From the NCBI RefSeq assembly GCF_001426745.1, contig NZ_LMFI01000014.1, positions 63,404 through 127,403 of the forward strand: DNA of 64,000 bases, read 5' to 3'. Shown here in pieces: positions 40,332-48,288 of this stretch. The position numbers and the translations under genes are program-made. How positions within the stretch are numbered: the first letter of the stretch is position 1; each line of letters opens with the position of its first letter. Under the pieces are notes generated by a model, which saw only the letters and a program-made list of their open reading frames with translations, ran no database searches and had not been told where the DNA came from. Source of the DNA: Nocardioides sp. Root140. Lineage in GTDB: Bacteria > Actinomycetota > Actinomycetes > Propionibacteriales > Nocardioidaceae.

Positions 40332-40728
40332 GGCCGGCTCCCTTCAGCTCGTTGATGTCCTGCTTGACGCTGGCCACCGCCTTGTCCGGCGTCGGCGGCG
40401 TCCCCTCGGCGACCTGCTTCTTGCCCACGACCGCGGCCACGCCGGTGGCCGCGAACAGCACGAGCGTCACCACCAGGGCGGCCAACCAGGCGTCCATGGC
40501 CAGCGCCAGGGCGAGGATCACGGTGGTGATCAGGGTGCCGAGACCGAACAGGCCGAGAATTCCGGCGGCCCCGAAGAGCCCGGCGCCGATGCCGGCACTC
40601 CTCGCCTTGCCGGTCATCTCCGCCTTGGCCAGGCCGATCTCGTCGCGCACAAGGCGACGGGTGTCGTCGGAGAGCTGGCGCAGGAGTTCGGCGGTCGACG
40701 GCGTCGCCGCCGGATCAGGATCAGTCAT
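40321..40728 (-). CDS. Actinobacterial phage-holin-like superfamily III membrane protein
   Basis: This 135-residue protein has LLRQLSDDTRRLVRDEIGLAKAEMTGKARSAG then two TM helices, typical of the chromosomal 'phage holin family' (DUF1469/Holin_X) proteins paired with DUF3618. Despite the name it is unlikely to be phage; no phage genes are near. Coupled with DUF3618; preceded by a stress-type promoter. Confidence 0.87.
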   Translation of the reverse strand: MTDPDPAATPSTAELLRQLSDDTRRLVRDEIGLAKAEMTGKARSAGIGAGLFGAAGILGLFGLGTLITTVILALALAMDAWLAALVVTLVLFAATGVAAVVGKKQVAEGTPPTPDKAVASVKQDINELKGAGHGN

Positions 40729-40775
40729 CGGAGCCTCCCGAGGATTGCGTGAGGACGTGCCGGGTCACCCACGCG

Positions 40776-40800
40776 GTACCCACCGTGGCGAGGGCCAGAC
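40776..40800 (-). promoter_or_regulatory. SigB/SigF-type stress promoter (holin/DUF3618 operon)
   Basis: On the minus strand GTCT (from 40800 to 40797), 15 nt, GGGTAC (40776-40781), about 48 nt before ATG 40728. Confidence 0.6.
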
Positions 40801-40810
40801 CCCGGCCGAC

Positions 40811-41197
40811 CTACTCCTCGAAGACGTGCATCGCAGCCTCCTCGGCGGAGGCACCGGCTCCGTCGATACCCTCGTCGTGGCCGACCAACGTCGACTCGTC
40901 GTCCTCGCCCATGCCCTCGTCGGGACTGGTCAGCCGTCCGGCGCGCTCCTCACCCACCTCACCGGTGACCGGGCCGTCGAGGATGTCCGCGTCGACCTCG
41001 GCCTGCACGCCGTCCCAGACCTCGGGTTCCTCCTGGGCGAGTCGCTCGTCGATGGACTCGCCCTCGAGCTCCTCGCGGGCGGTGACGCCCTTGGCCGTCA
41101 CGCCACGTGGTCGCTCGGGGGGCGAGATGCCCTCGTCGAGGATGTCGTCCACGCCCCTGTCGTCGAGCGTGTCCTCTGGCTGCAGTTGATCGCTCAT
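40811..41197 (-). CDS. DUF5709 protein
   Basis: This 128-residue very acidic, low-complexity protein (QLQPEDTLDDRGVDDILDEGISPPERPRG, DERLAQEEPEVWD) matches DUF5709. It has no TM helix and is likely disordered. The family often sits with stress genes in Actinobacteria. A GGGTAG hexamer lies upstream at 41215-41220, without a GNNT element at the right distance. Confidence 0.85.
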   Translation of the reverse strand: MSDQLQPEDTLDDRGVDDILDEGISPPERPRGVTAKGVTAREELEGESIDERLAQEEPEVWDGVQAEVDADILDGPVTGEVGEERAGRLTSPDEGMGEDDESTLVGHDEGIDGAGASAEEAAMHVFEE

Positions 41198-41259
41198 GTC
41201 CCGACGTTAACCCGCTACCCCGGAGAACCCCAGCGCCAGCGGTTCGGCGACGTACGCCG

Positions 41260-42291
41260 TCAGTCGGCGATGGCGACGAAGCGGCCGTCGGGCGTGACCG
41301 GGTGGTCCTCGTTGATCGCCTCGACCGCCTCGGTGAGCTCGGGCGGGGCCTCGAGCGGACGACGGTCGAGGTGCACGCCGGCGATCATGCAGCGCACCGA
41401 TCCGCCGGCGAGCTCGATCGTCGGGATCTCGACGTCGACGATCTCGCACGACTCCTCGATCGCCTCGACCTGCTCGGGGGTCAGGCTGCGCCGGGCCCGC
41501 GCGGACATCGCCATGATGTAGCGGCGCTTGCCCTCCGGCGTACGACCGCACAGCTCGACGGCGTTGCCGGCGAACTCACGCACCTGGTGCTCGGTGATCT
41601 CGACGACCCTGCGACCGTTGACGGAGAGCCGTTCACGAACCTCTTCGCGGCGGCGGAGGTCGGGGATCATCCCGAGGGCGAAGAGCGCCACGTCCGTGCC
41701 CACACAGCCGATCACGTTGGTGTGGTAGACCGGCACGCCGTCGGAGTCGACCGCGTCGAAGGCCATCGGCTCGTAGCCGAAGTCGGTGCAGAACCGCTCG
41801 AGGACATGGGTGTCGGCACGGTGGCTGCGCGCGGTGTAGGCGACCCGCGAGACGTGGTCGAGCACCATCGCACCGGTGCCCTCGAGGAAGATGCCGTCGG
41901 GCTCGAGGCCGGAGTAGTCGATGATCGTCTGCACCCGGTACGACGACTTCAGCATCTCGAGCACGTCGGCCCGTCGCTCGTGGCGGCGGTTGGAGGCGTA
42001 CATCGGATAGACCGCGATGTTGCCGCCGGCGTGGGTCGAGAGCCAGTTGTTCGGGAAGACGCTGTCGGGGCGGGTGTGGTCCTCGTCCTCGAAGACGTGC
42101 ACCCGCACGCCGGCATCCTTGAGTGCATTCGCCAGGGCGTCCATCTCGGCCAGCGCGCGGGTGGCGGTGGCGTCTTCGGACTGCCCTGCGGGTGCATCGG
42201 ACTGGAAGGCGTTGTCGGCCGCGGTCGCCGGGTTCGGCGTGAAGCGCTTGGCTCGGATCAGGATCACTGCGGAAGGGGCTTGGGCACTCAC
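41260..42291 (-). CDS. Amidinotransferase/arginine deiminase-family protein (CtlX-like)
   Basis: This 343-residue guanidino-group-modifying enzyme has FPNNWLSTHAGGN with the substrate acid, EGTGAMVLDHVSRVAYTARSHRAD (catalytic His), YHTNVIGCVG and the Cys nucleophile in AGGSVRCMIAGVHL. The pattern matches the citrulline-utilisation hydrolase CtlX group. Probably cytosolic guanidino hydrolase; arginine or citrulline substrate not settled. GTG 42291 fits the N-terminus VSAQAPSAVILIRA. Confidence 0.83.
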   Translation of the reverse strand: MSAQAPSAVILIRAKRFTPNPATAADNAFQSDAPAGQSEDATATRALAEMDALANALKDAGVRVHVFEDEDHTRPDSVFPNNWLSTHAGGNIAVYPMYASNRRHERRADVLEMLKSSYRVQTIIDYSGLEPDGIFLEGTGAMVLDHVSRVAYTARSHRADTHVLERFCTDFGYEPMAFDAVDSDGVPVYHTNVIGCVGTDVALFALGMIPDLRRREEVRERLSVNGRRVVEITEHQVREFAGNAVELCGRTPEGKRRYIMAMSARARRSLTPEQVEAIEESCEIVDVEIPTIELAGGSVRCMIAGVHLDRRPLEAPPELTEAVEAINEDHPVTPDGRFVAIAD

Positions 42292-42418
42292 CCAGCGGAA
42301 TCTAGACCATGCGCCGCACGTGCGCCGAAACCACCCGTTTCGGTGATGCCACCGGCGCCTTTGCCGATCTACGTTGGAGGGGCGGGGGTCATGCCCCGAT
42401 GCGGAAGAAGGACCCGCG

Positions 42419-43492
42419 ATGAGCACCACGACACGTGCGCTCGACGAACAACTGCTTGAAGCACTGGCGGGCCAGGCGATCACCGACATCGGCGCCGCCC
42501 TGAACGGCGCGCTGGTGATGATCGGCGACCACCTCGGCCTGTGGCAGGCGATGACGGACGGTACGCCGACCAACCCCACGATGCTCGCCGAGCGAACCGG
42601 CGTCCCCTCGGCGTACCTGCACGAGTGGATGGCCGCCCAGGCCGCCAGCGGCTACCTGGAGTACGACGAGGCATCCGACATGTTCACCCTCTCCCCCGAG
42701 CAGGCGATGGTGTTCGCCGACGCCAACAGCCCGGCGTACATGGTCGGCGGCTACCACATCGTGTCGTCGGTCTACCGCGACTACCCGCGGATCGCCACAG
42801 CCATGAAGGAGGGCCACGGCTTCGGCTGGCACGAGCACGACCCGGAGCTCTTCCTGGGCACGGAGCAGTTCTTCCGACCGGGCTACCGCACCAGCCTCAC
42901 CACGGAGTGGATCCCGGCCATGGACGGCATGGAGGAGAAGCTGCGCCACGGCGCGAAGGTGGCCGACGTCGGCTGCGGGCACGGCGCGTCGAGCACCCTG
43001 ATGGCCAGCGCCTACCCGGCGTCGACGTTCCACGGTTTCGACTACCACGAGAGCTCGATCATCCGCGCGGTCCAGGCCGCCGAGGAGGAGGGAGTCAGCG
43101 GCAACACCGAGTTCGCGGTTGCCAGGGCGAAGGACTTCCCGGGCACCGACTACGACCTGATCTGCTTCTTCGACTGCCTGCACGACATGGGCGACCCGCT
43201 CGGCGCACTCGAGCACGCGCGCGCGGCACTCGCCGACGATGGCGCAGTGCTGCTGGTCGAGCCGTTCGCGAAGGACCGTCTGGCCGAGAACATGAACCCG
43301 ATCGGCCGGGTCTTCTACGCCGCCTCGACCGTGATCTGCACCCCCTCGAGCCTCTCCCAGGAGGTGGCCACCGGCTTGGGCGCCCAGGCCGGTGAAGCCA
43401 GGCTGCACGAGATCGCCACCGCCGCCGGGTTCACCCGGTTCCGCAGGGCCACCGAGACGCCGGTCAATCTCATCCTCGAGCTGCGCCCCTGA
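42419..43492 (+). CDS. SAM methyltransferase with N-terminal winged helix
   Basis: This 357-residue protein has an N-terminal dimerisation/HTH-like region (LGLWQAMTDGTPTNPTMLAERTGVPSAYLHEWM) then a class I methyltransferase domain with VADVGCGHGASSTLMA near 180. FHGFDYHESSI and FFDCLHDMGDPLGALEHARA follow as motifs II and IV. This resembles O-methyltransferase-like proteins. Neighbour is an ABM-type protein, 41 bp downstream. Confidence 0.82.
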   Translation: MSTTTRALDEQLLEALAGQAITDIGAALNGALVMIGDHLGLWQAMTDGTPTNPTMLAERTGVPSAYLHEWMAAQAASGYLEYDEASDMFTLSPEQAMVFADANSPAYMVGGYHIVSSVYRDYPRIATAMKEGHGFGWHEHDPELFLGTEQFFRPGYRTSLTTEWIPAMDGMEEKLRHGAKVADVGCGHGASSTLMASAYPASTFHGFDYHESSIIRAVQAAEEEGVSGNTEFAVARAKDFPGTDYDLICFFDCLHDMGDPLGALEHARAALADDGAVLLVEPFAKDRLAENMNPIGRVFYAASTVICTPSSLSQEVATGLGAQAGEARLHEIATAAGFTRFRRATETPVNLILELRP

Positions 43493-43533
43493 TCAACAAC
43501 ACCCACATCCCCACCACTGCAAGGAGGCATCAC

Positions 43534-44124
43534 ATGTTCATCCAGATCATCCAGGGCAAGTGCACGAGACAGGACGAGCTGCACGCCATGGCGGACTCGT
43601 GGCGCGAGGAGCTCGGCCCGACGGCCCGTGGGTTCCTCGGCGGCACCTACGGCTTCACCGACGACGACATGTTCATCGGCGTCGTCCGGTTCGAGTCGAG
43701 AGAGGCCGCGATGGAGAACTCGGCCAGGCCCGAGCAGGACGCGTGGGCCGGTCGGATGATGGAGCTGATGGACGGGCCCGTGGAGTTCCACGACTGCGAC
43801 GACGTGACCCTGATGATGGACGGCGGATCCGACACCGCCGGCTTCGTCCAGGTGATCCGCGGCAAGGTCGAGGACCCGAGCCGACTCAAGGCGATGATGG
43901 CCGACACCGAGATGCTGCACCAGATGCGGCCGGACATCCTCGGCGCCACCCTCGCCCTCGAGGACGACGGCACGTTCACGGAGACGATCGCGTTCACCGA
44001 CGAGGCCAGCGCCCGCGAGGGAGAGAAGATCGAACCGCCGGCCGACGTACGCGAGGCGCTCGACTCCGTCATGCAGGGAGCCACGTTCTACGACCTGCAC
44101 CACCCCTGGTTCGAGTCAGCCTGA
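43534..44124 (+). CDS. Duplicated ABM-like (ferredoxin-fold) protein
   Basis: This 196-residue protein is built of two similar domains of about 95 residues: FIQIIQGKC ... RGFLGGTYGFTDDDMFIGVVRFESREAAM and FVQVIRGKV ... DILGATLALEDDGTFTETIAFTDEASARE. The fold resembles antibiotic-biosynthesis-monooxygenase-like dimeric alpha-beta barrels, here fused. Strong AAGGAGG precedes ATG 43534. It may be an oxygenase or a binding protein; function unknown. Probably cotranscribed with the methyltransferase. Confidence 0.72.
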   Translation: MFIQIIQGKCTRQDELHAMADSWREELGPTARGFLGGTYGFTDDDMFIGVVRFESREAAMENSARPEQDAWAGRMMELMDGPVEFHDCDDVTLMMDGGSDTAGFVQVIRGKVEDPSRLKAMMADTEMLHQMRPDILGATLALEDDGTFTETIAFTDEASAREGEKIEPPADVREALDSVMQGATFYDLHHPWFESA

Positions 44125-44150
44125 GCGATCCAACCTGAGCAGTCCAACCC

Positions 44151-44201
44151 GTGGGGCCCGTCGACCGGTCGGCAACGGCCGGTCGACGGCGGGCGCCCCA
44201 C
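44151..44201. terminator. Large bidirectional hairpin between convergent genes
   Basis: Inner arms CCGTCGACCGG (44158-44168) and CCGGTCGACGG (44179-44189) pair perfectly over 11 bp with a 10-nt loop. Outer arms GTGGGGC and GCCCCAC extend the stem across a bulge. It lies between the ABM-like gene and the convergent gene ending 44205. No U-run, as usual in high-GC terminators. Confidence 0.7.
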
Positions 44202-44204
44202 CCT

Positions 44205-45236
44205 CTATCCCAGCAGTGACCGGACCTCGTCGGAGGCGTAGAACGGTTCGAGCCGCGCCCGGATGATCCGCTCGAGCTCGCCGGACTCCTGCATCGCGTC
44301 GACGACGGCGGGCGCGATGCGGACCAGGTCCGCGACCAGGTCGTCGCGGGTCAGGTCGAGCTCGTCGAGCAGCTCGGTCGGCGTGAACCCGCCGAACCGG
44401 TCGAAGAACGCGTCGACGACGACCTCACCGAGGCGTACGACGTGCGCGTCGCCGACCGTCGTGATGACCAGGTCATGGGCGGCGTCCACGATCCCCGAGA
44501 TCTCCTCGCGGGTCGCGTGCCGCTCCACGCCGGCGACGGGTTCGGCGGCCACGAGGTCCCAGACCTGAAGCACGGCCTCGCGGGTCGTCGGGTCCTGCAG
44601 GGTCTCGATGATGATCCGGTTGAGGCGGCGTACGGCGAACGTGCCGCTCTTGCCCACCGCGTCCCCGATCAGCCCCTCGAACTGCTTGTCGGCAGCGCCC
44701 ATCACCTTCGAGGCGGCGCTGGTGCCGAACGACATCAGCGACCCGAGCCCGGGCACCTTGTCGGCGACCGCCTTGTTGGCCTGCAGCACCTCGCCGACGA
44801 TGCGTCCCATGAACCGTGACGCGACCGTGCCCACCTGCGGGCTGTCGGTCAGGCGCTCCAGTGCCCGCTCGAGGACCGGGGTCAGCCCGAGCACCTCGTC
44901 GAGCAGCGCCTCCACGCGCTCACGGGCGACCACGTCTCCGACGGGGAACGGCTCGGCCGGGCCGTCGTACGCCACGGAGACGGCCAGCTCGACGATGCCA
45001 CTGACGGCGGCGCTGCCCGGAACCGTGACCAGGGCGCGCGCCACGATGGCCTTGACCGCCTCGCGGTCGACGAGGTCGGCCAGCTGGTGCTGGCCCGCCG
45101 CGGTGAAGAGGTCGTCGGCAAGCCCCGAGACCGTCTCCGCGAGCCGGTCACCGGTCAGCTGGTCGAGGTGGAAGCGGACCTGCGCGTCGAGGAGCTTCCC
45201 GGCGAGCTCGGCCGGCCCGGATTCATTGGTGGTCAC
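44205..45236 (-). CDS. Hypothetical helical protein, unknown function
   Basis: This 343-residue mostly helical soluble protein is rich in short acidic helices (ESGPAELAGKLLDAQVRFHLDQLTG, LADLVDREAVKAIVARALV). No signal peptide or TM, no recognised domain. It is transcribed convergently with the ABM-like gene. GTG 45236 is the start of the conserved-looking N-terminus. Confidence 0.65.
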   Translation of the reverse strand: MTTNESGPAELAGKLLDAQVRFHLDQLTGDRLAETVSGLADDLFTAAGQHQLADLVDREAVKAIVARALVTVPGSAAVSGIVELAVSVAYDGPAEPFPVGDVVARERVEALLDEVLGLTPVLERALERLTDSPQVGTVASRFMGRIVGEVLQANKAVADKVPGLGSLMSFGTSAASKVMGAADKQFEGLIGDAVGKSGTFAVRRLNRIIIETLQDPTTREAVLQVWDLVAAEPVAGVERHATREEISGIVDAAHDLVITTVGDAHVVRLGEVVVDAFFDRFGGFTPTELLDELDLTRDDLVADLVRIAPAVVDAMQESGELERIIRARLEPFYASDEVRSLLG

Positions 45237-45337
45237 GGGCAGAACATACGGCGCCGTCCTGCCGGTGGTGTGGGCAGGTGGCGTGCAGCAGTCCGTCCCC
45301 GATGACGCCGCCGATGTCACCCGGCACAATCGACGAC

Positions 45338-45850
45338 ATGGGCACACCGCAGATCACTCCGGTCCGGGGCGACATCACCACGCTCGACGTCGATGCCGTG
45401 GTCAACGCGGCGAACAACCGCATGCGCGGTGGCGGCGGCGTCGACGGTGCGATCCACCGGGCCGGCGGGCCACGGGTCCTCGCGGACTGTGTCGCCAGGT
45501 TCCCGGACGGCCTGGCCACGGGCGACGCGGGATGGACGACCGGGGGCGACCTGCCGGCGCGCTGGGTCATCCACACCGTCGGGCCCAACCTCACCGCCGG
45601 CCAGAGCGACCGGAGTCTGCTCACGTCGTGCTACCGGCGATCCCTCGAGGTCGCCGACGAGCTGGGTGCGCGCAGCGTGGCGTTCCCCCTGATCAGCGCC
45701 GGGGTCTACGGCTGGCCGCGGCGCGACTCGATCGCCGCCGCGCTCGAGGTGTTCGAGTCGACCCCCACGTCCGTGCAGGTCGTGCACCTGGTCGCGTTCG
45801 ACAAGGGTGCGTACGACGACGTCGAGGCCGAGCTGGGGCTCAGTCGTTGA
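45338..45850 (+). CDS. Macro-domain protein
   Basis: This 170-residue macro domain has VNAANNRMRGGGGVDGAIHRAGG near residue 23 and a distal loop FPLISAGVYGWPRRDS (about 124), both of which bind ADP-ribose. MacroD-type enzymes remove mono-ADP-ribose or O-acetyl-ADP-ribose. It is convergent and overlaps the next gene by 11 bp. Substrate not fixed. Confidence 0.9.
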   Translation: MGTPQITPVRGDITTLDVDAVVNAANNRMRGGGGVDGAIHRAGGPRVLADCVARFPDGLATGDAGWTTGGDLPARWVIHTVGPNLTAGQSDRSLLTSCYRRSLEVADELGARSVAFPLISAGVYGWPRRDSIAAALEVFESTPTSVQVVHLVAFDKGAYDDVEAELGLSR

Positions 45851-46292
45851 GCTGCCAGACTCCCGGCTGGTCAGCGCTCAGCAGGCCAGTGTTCACCAGC
45901 TCGAGGCGGGCCTTGCGGGCCGCCGTACGCCACCGCAGCTCGCCCTGAGGAGACCTCTCGAGGTCGCCGGGACGAAGCTGGTCGGCCATCCGCTCCTCGA
46001 TCCTGGCCAACGCGTCCTCGGTGGACAGCGCCTGGCCGGCCTCGTCGAGCACGGCCACGATGTGCGGCATGAAGTCGGCGGGTGCGGTCCAGCGTCGCGC
46101 TGCGCGCGGCGTACTCGTGGTGACCCGCGCCGGAGAAACCTTGTCCGCTTCGGGCTTCTCAGGCTTGGCGACCCGGGGCTTGCGCACCGCCTTCGGCGGC
46201 TCCGCAGGCGCCACCGGCTTCGGCATTCCGTGGACGCAGTTGCTGAACTTCAGGTCGCAGAGTTCGCAGTAGTCGTCTTCCCTGTCAGACAT
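45840..46292 (-). CDS. Zinc-ribbon-like N-terminus plus Mrr-like winged helix protein
   Basis: This 150-residue protein has a cysteine/histidine cluster (C9-x-x-C12, C19, H21) in its first 25 residues, a basic linker rich in KP/PK, then a C-terminal winged helix (FMPHIVAVLDEAGQALSTEDALARIEERMA ... RWRTAARKARLELVNTGLLS) like the N-terminal Mrr-type domain. It may bind nucleic acid. Its partner is unknown; it is convergent with the macro gene. Confidence 0.7.
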   Translation of the reverse strand: MSDREDDYCELCDLKFSNCVHGMPKPVAPAEPPKAVRKPRVAKPEKPEADKVSPARVTTSTPRAARRWTAPADFMPHIVAVLDEAGQALSTEDALARIEERMADQLRPGDLERSPQGELRWRTAARKARLELVNTGLLSADQPGVWQLND

Positions 46293-46399
46293 CTGATCCT
46301 CCGGTTACCTGGTGCACGACCCCATCCTTCCACCCCGTGCGTTGCCGCTGCACACCCGAGGGTCCCTGAGGAGTCCGACCGTAGGATGCGGACCACACC

Positions 46400-47422
46400 A
46401 TGAGCCCTTCCAAGATCCCCACTGAGCCGGGCGGCCGCCGGCTGTTGCTGGCCGTCGACGCGCCGTCGTTGCTGCACCGCAACCACCACGCCCGCGCCGA
46501 GACCGGCCTGGTCGACCGCGGCGGGCGGCCGGCGTGGGCGCTGCACGGCATGCTGCGCCAGATCATCGAGGCGATCGAGCAGTTCGCCCCCGATGCCGTG
46601 ATCTTCGGCATCGACGACCGGGTCTCGTCGGTGCGTGAGTCGTTCTACCCGGAGTACAAAGCGGGCCGCGCACCGAAGGACGCTGCGCTCGTCGACCAGC
46701 TCGAGCGGGCCGGCGCCCTGCTCGACGCCCTCGGACTGGCCACCCTCACTCCGCCGGGCCTCGAGGCTGACGACGTCAACGCGTCGGCCGCCACCTGGGC
46801 GCGCGACAACGACTGGAACTGCGTGATCGTCACCAGTGACCGCGACTCGTTCGCGCACATCAGCGACCACACGCAGGTGCTCCGGTTGATCAACGGCGGC
46901 ATGGCCAACTCGCCCCTGCTGAACCCGACCCGCCTGCGCGCGCTCTACGGTGTCGACGCCTCGAACTACCTCGACTTCGCCGCCCTGCGCGGAGACGCCA
47001 GCGACAACCTGCCCGGGGTACCAGGCATCGGGGAGAAGACCGCCCCGATCCTGCTCGACGCGATGGGGTCGATGGACGCGGTGTGGGCCGACATCGACCA
47101 CTGCGAGGGAGCCACGATGGTCGCAGCACTGGACTCGTGGGCCGAGGAGCACGGCGTACGGCGTCTCGGCGCCACGTTGCTCAAGCGGCTGACCGCGCCC
47201 GGTGCCCGGGAGCGCTACGACTTCAACGTGAAGATCATGGGCGGCCAGGACGACCTCGACCTCGGGCTCACTCCCGAAGTACCCGGCACTCCGGGGTTGC
47301 TGCCCCTCGACGTCGAACGGGTGGCGCGGGTGCTGGGGCACCTGAACGTTCCGGCGACCACGACGATGGCGATGCGCGTGCTGACCGGCGCGCCTGCATC
47401 GTCCGCCGCGCACTGGACCTGA
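46400..47422 (+). CDS. Stand-alone 5'-3' exonuclease (Pol I N-terminal nuclease type)
   Basis: This 340-residue protein matches the 5' nuclease domain of DNA polymerase I without polymerase: LLAVDAPSLLHR, AVIFGIDDR (metal Asp), YPEYKAGR, PGLEADDVNASAA, VIVTSDRDSFAH, and LRGDASDNLPGVPGIGEKTA. It would remove flaps or RNA primers. A full PolA, if present, lies elsewhere. It ends before a 245-bp gap. Confidence 0.9.
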   Translation: MSPSKIPTEPGGRRLLLAVDAPSLLHRNHHARAETGLVDRGGRPAWALHGMLRQIIEAIEQFAPDAVIFGIDDRVSSVRESFYPEYKAGRAPKDAALVDQLERAGALLDALGLATLTPPGLEADDVNASAATWARDNDWNCVIVTSDRDSFAHISDHTQVLRLINGGMANSPLLNPTRLRALYGVDASNYLDFAALRGDASDNLPGVPGIGEKTAPILLDAMGSMDAVWADIDHCEGATMVAALDSWAEEHGVRRLGATLLKRLTAPGARERYDFNVKIMGGQDDLDLGLTPEVPGTPGLLPLDVERVARVLGHLNVPATTTMAMRVLTGAPASSAAHWT

Positions 47423-47667
47423 CCGGCCGTTTCACCTGCGGTTCCCGGGGCCGGCGTCCCGTGCGACAGGCAACCAGCAGCTCCACGCCCACCGGTCACG
47501 CTCGTCACCGCATCGTCCGCGTCCACTTACCTGTCGGACGGGACGCCGCGGCTCTGCGGGACGGGGCACGCTCGCCTCGGCGGGTTCTCCACAGGCCGCG
47601 GCCATGGGCTTCCGGAGAGCGACAGCAGTGCATAGGCTGCCGGTGGTTCTCTCGGGAAGGACGCCAC
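47423..47667. other. Intergenic region before the DUF6318 lipoprotein
   Basis: No open reading frame with coding character on either strand. It probably holds the promoter of the 47668 operon (a TAGGCT -10-like hexamer near 47633). Nothing else was recognised. Confidence 0.4.
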
Positions 47668-48288
47668 ATGACCGTTTCGCTCGCTTCTTCTGCTCGGCGG
47701 GTGCTCGCGCTGGTCCTGGCGCTTGCGCTGGTCCTGTTCGCCGCAAGTTGCTCGGACGACGACCCCGACTCCAACGCGGACCCCACGTCGACGCCGAGCG
47801 ACACGACGACGCCTTCCCCCACCACGAGTACGACGGCCGATGCCGAGCCCACCGAGCCTCCCGAGCCAGACGGAATGGGCGAGGACAGCAAGCGCGGCGC
47901 CGAGTTGCTGGTCCGCTACTACTGGCAGCTCGTCGACTACGCCCAGCTCACCGGTGACGTCAAGAAGCTCGAGACACTCGCTCGACCCAACTGCGGGCCG
48001 TGCAACGACGGCGTAACAGCGCTGAGGACCATCCACGAGAACGGTGGCTTCATCCGCGGGGGGCAGCACACACTGCGCAGCCTGCACGTTGCCCGGATCG
48101 GAACTAGCGAACCTGCCGCCTATCGCGTTGAGATCGGGCTGCACAGTTCCCGCCAGCGCAGTCGACAAGCCTCAGGCGCCAAGCTGGACAAGGTCCCGAG
48201 CCGAACCGAACAAATCGCGTTCATCGTGAGCGGCGGAAGTGACGGGAGTTTCAAGATCGACTTGTGGGAAGTCGAGGCCGAATCATGA
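47668..48288 (+). CDS. DUF6318-family lipoprotein
   Basis: This 206-residue protein has an export signal with lipobox LFAASC (C28), then an Asp/Thr/Pro-rich linker (about 29-70) and a C-terminal DUF6318-like domain (KRGAELLVRYYWQLVDYAQLTGDVKKLETLARPNCGPCNDGVTAL). C-x-x-C in NCGPCN is conserved in the family. The stop overlaps the next ATG (ATGA). DUF6318 proteins often travel with a PKD-like partner in Nocardioidaceae. Confidence 0.82.
   Translation: MTVSLASSARRVLALVLALALVLFAASCSDDDPDSNADPTSTPSDTTTPSPTTSTTADAEPTEPPEPDGMGEDSKRGAELLVRYYWQLVDYAQLTGDVKKLETLARPNCGPCNDGVTALRTIHENGGFIRGGQHTLRSLHVARIGTSEPAAYRVEIGLHSSRQRSRQASGAKLDKVPSRTEQIAFIVSGGSDGSFKIDLWEVEAES

Noticed and set aside
40321..40728. 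Holin-like annotation as evidence of a prophage
   Set aside because: No integrase, structural or lysis genes nearby. Chromosomal holin-like/DUF3618 pairs are common in Actinobacteria.
40721..40810. 28-codon frame upstream of the holin-like gene
   Set aside because: It has no ATG or ribosome site and coincides with the stress-type promoter, so the coding look is probably chance.
41215..41220. GGGTAG upstream of DUF5709 as a stress promoter
   Set aside because: Last base differs from GGGTAC/T and no GNNT fits the spacing; possible but not supported.
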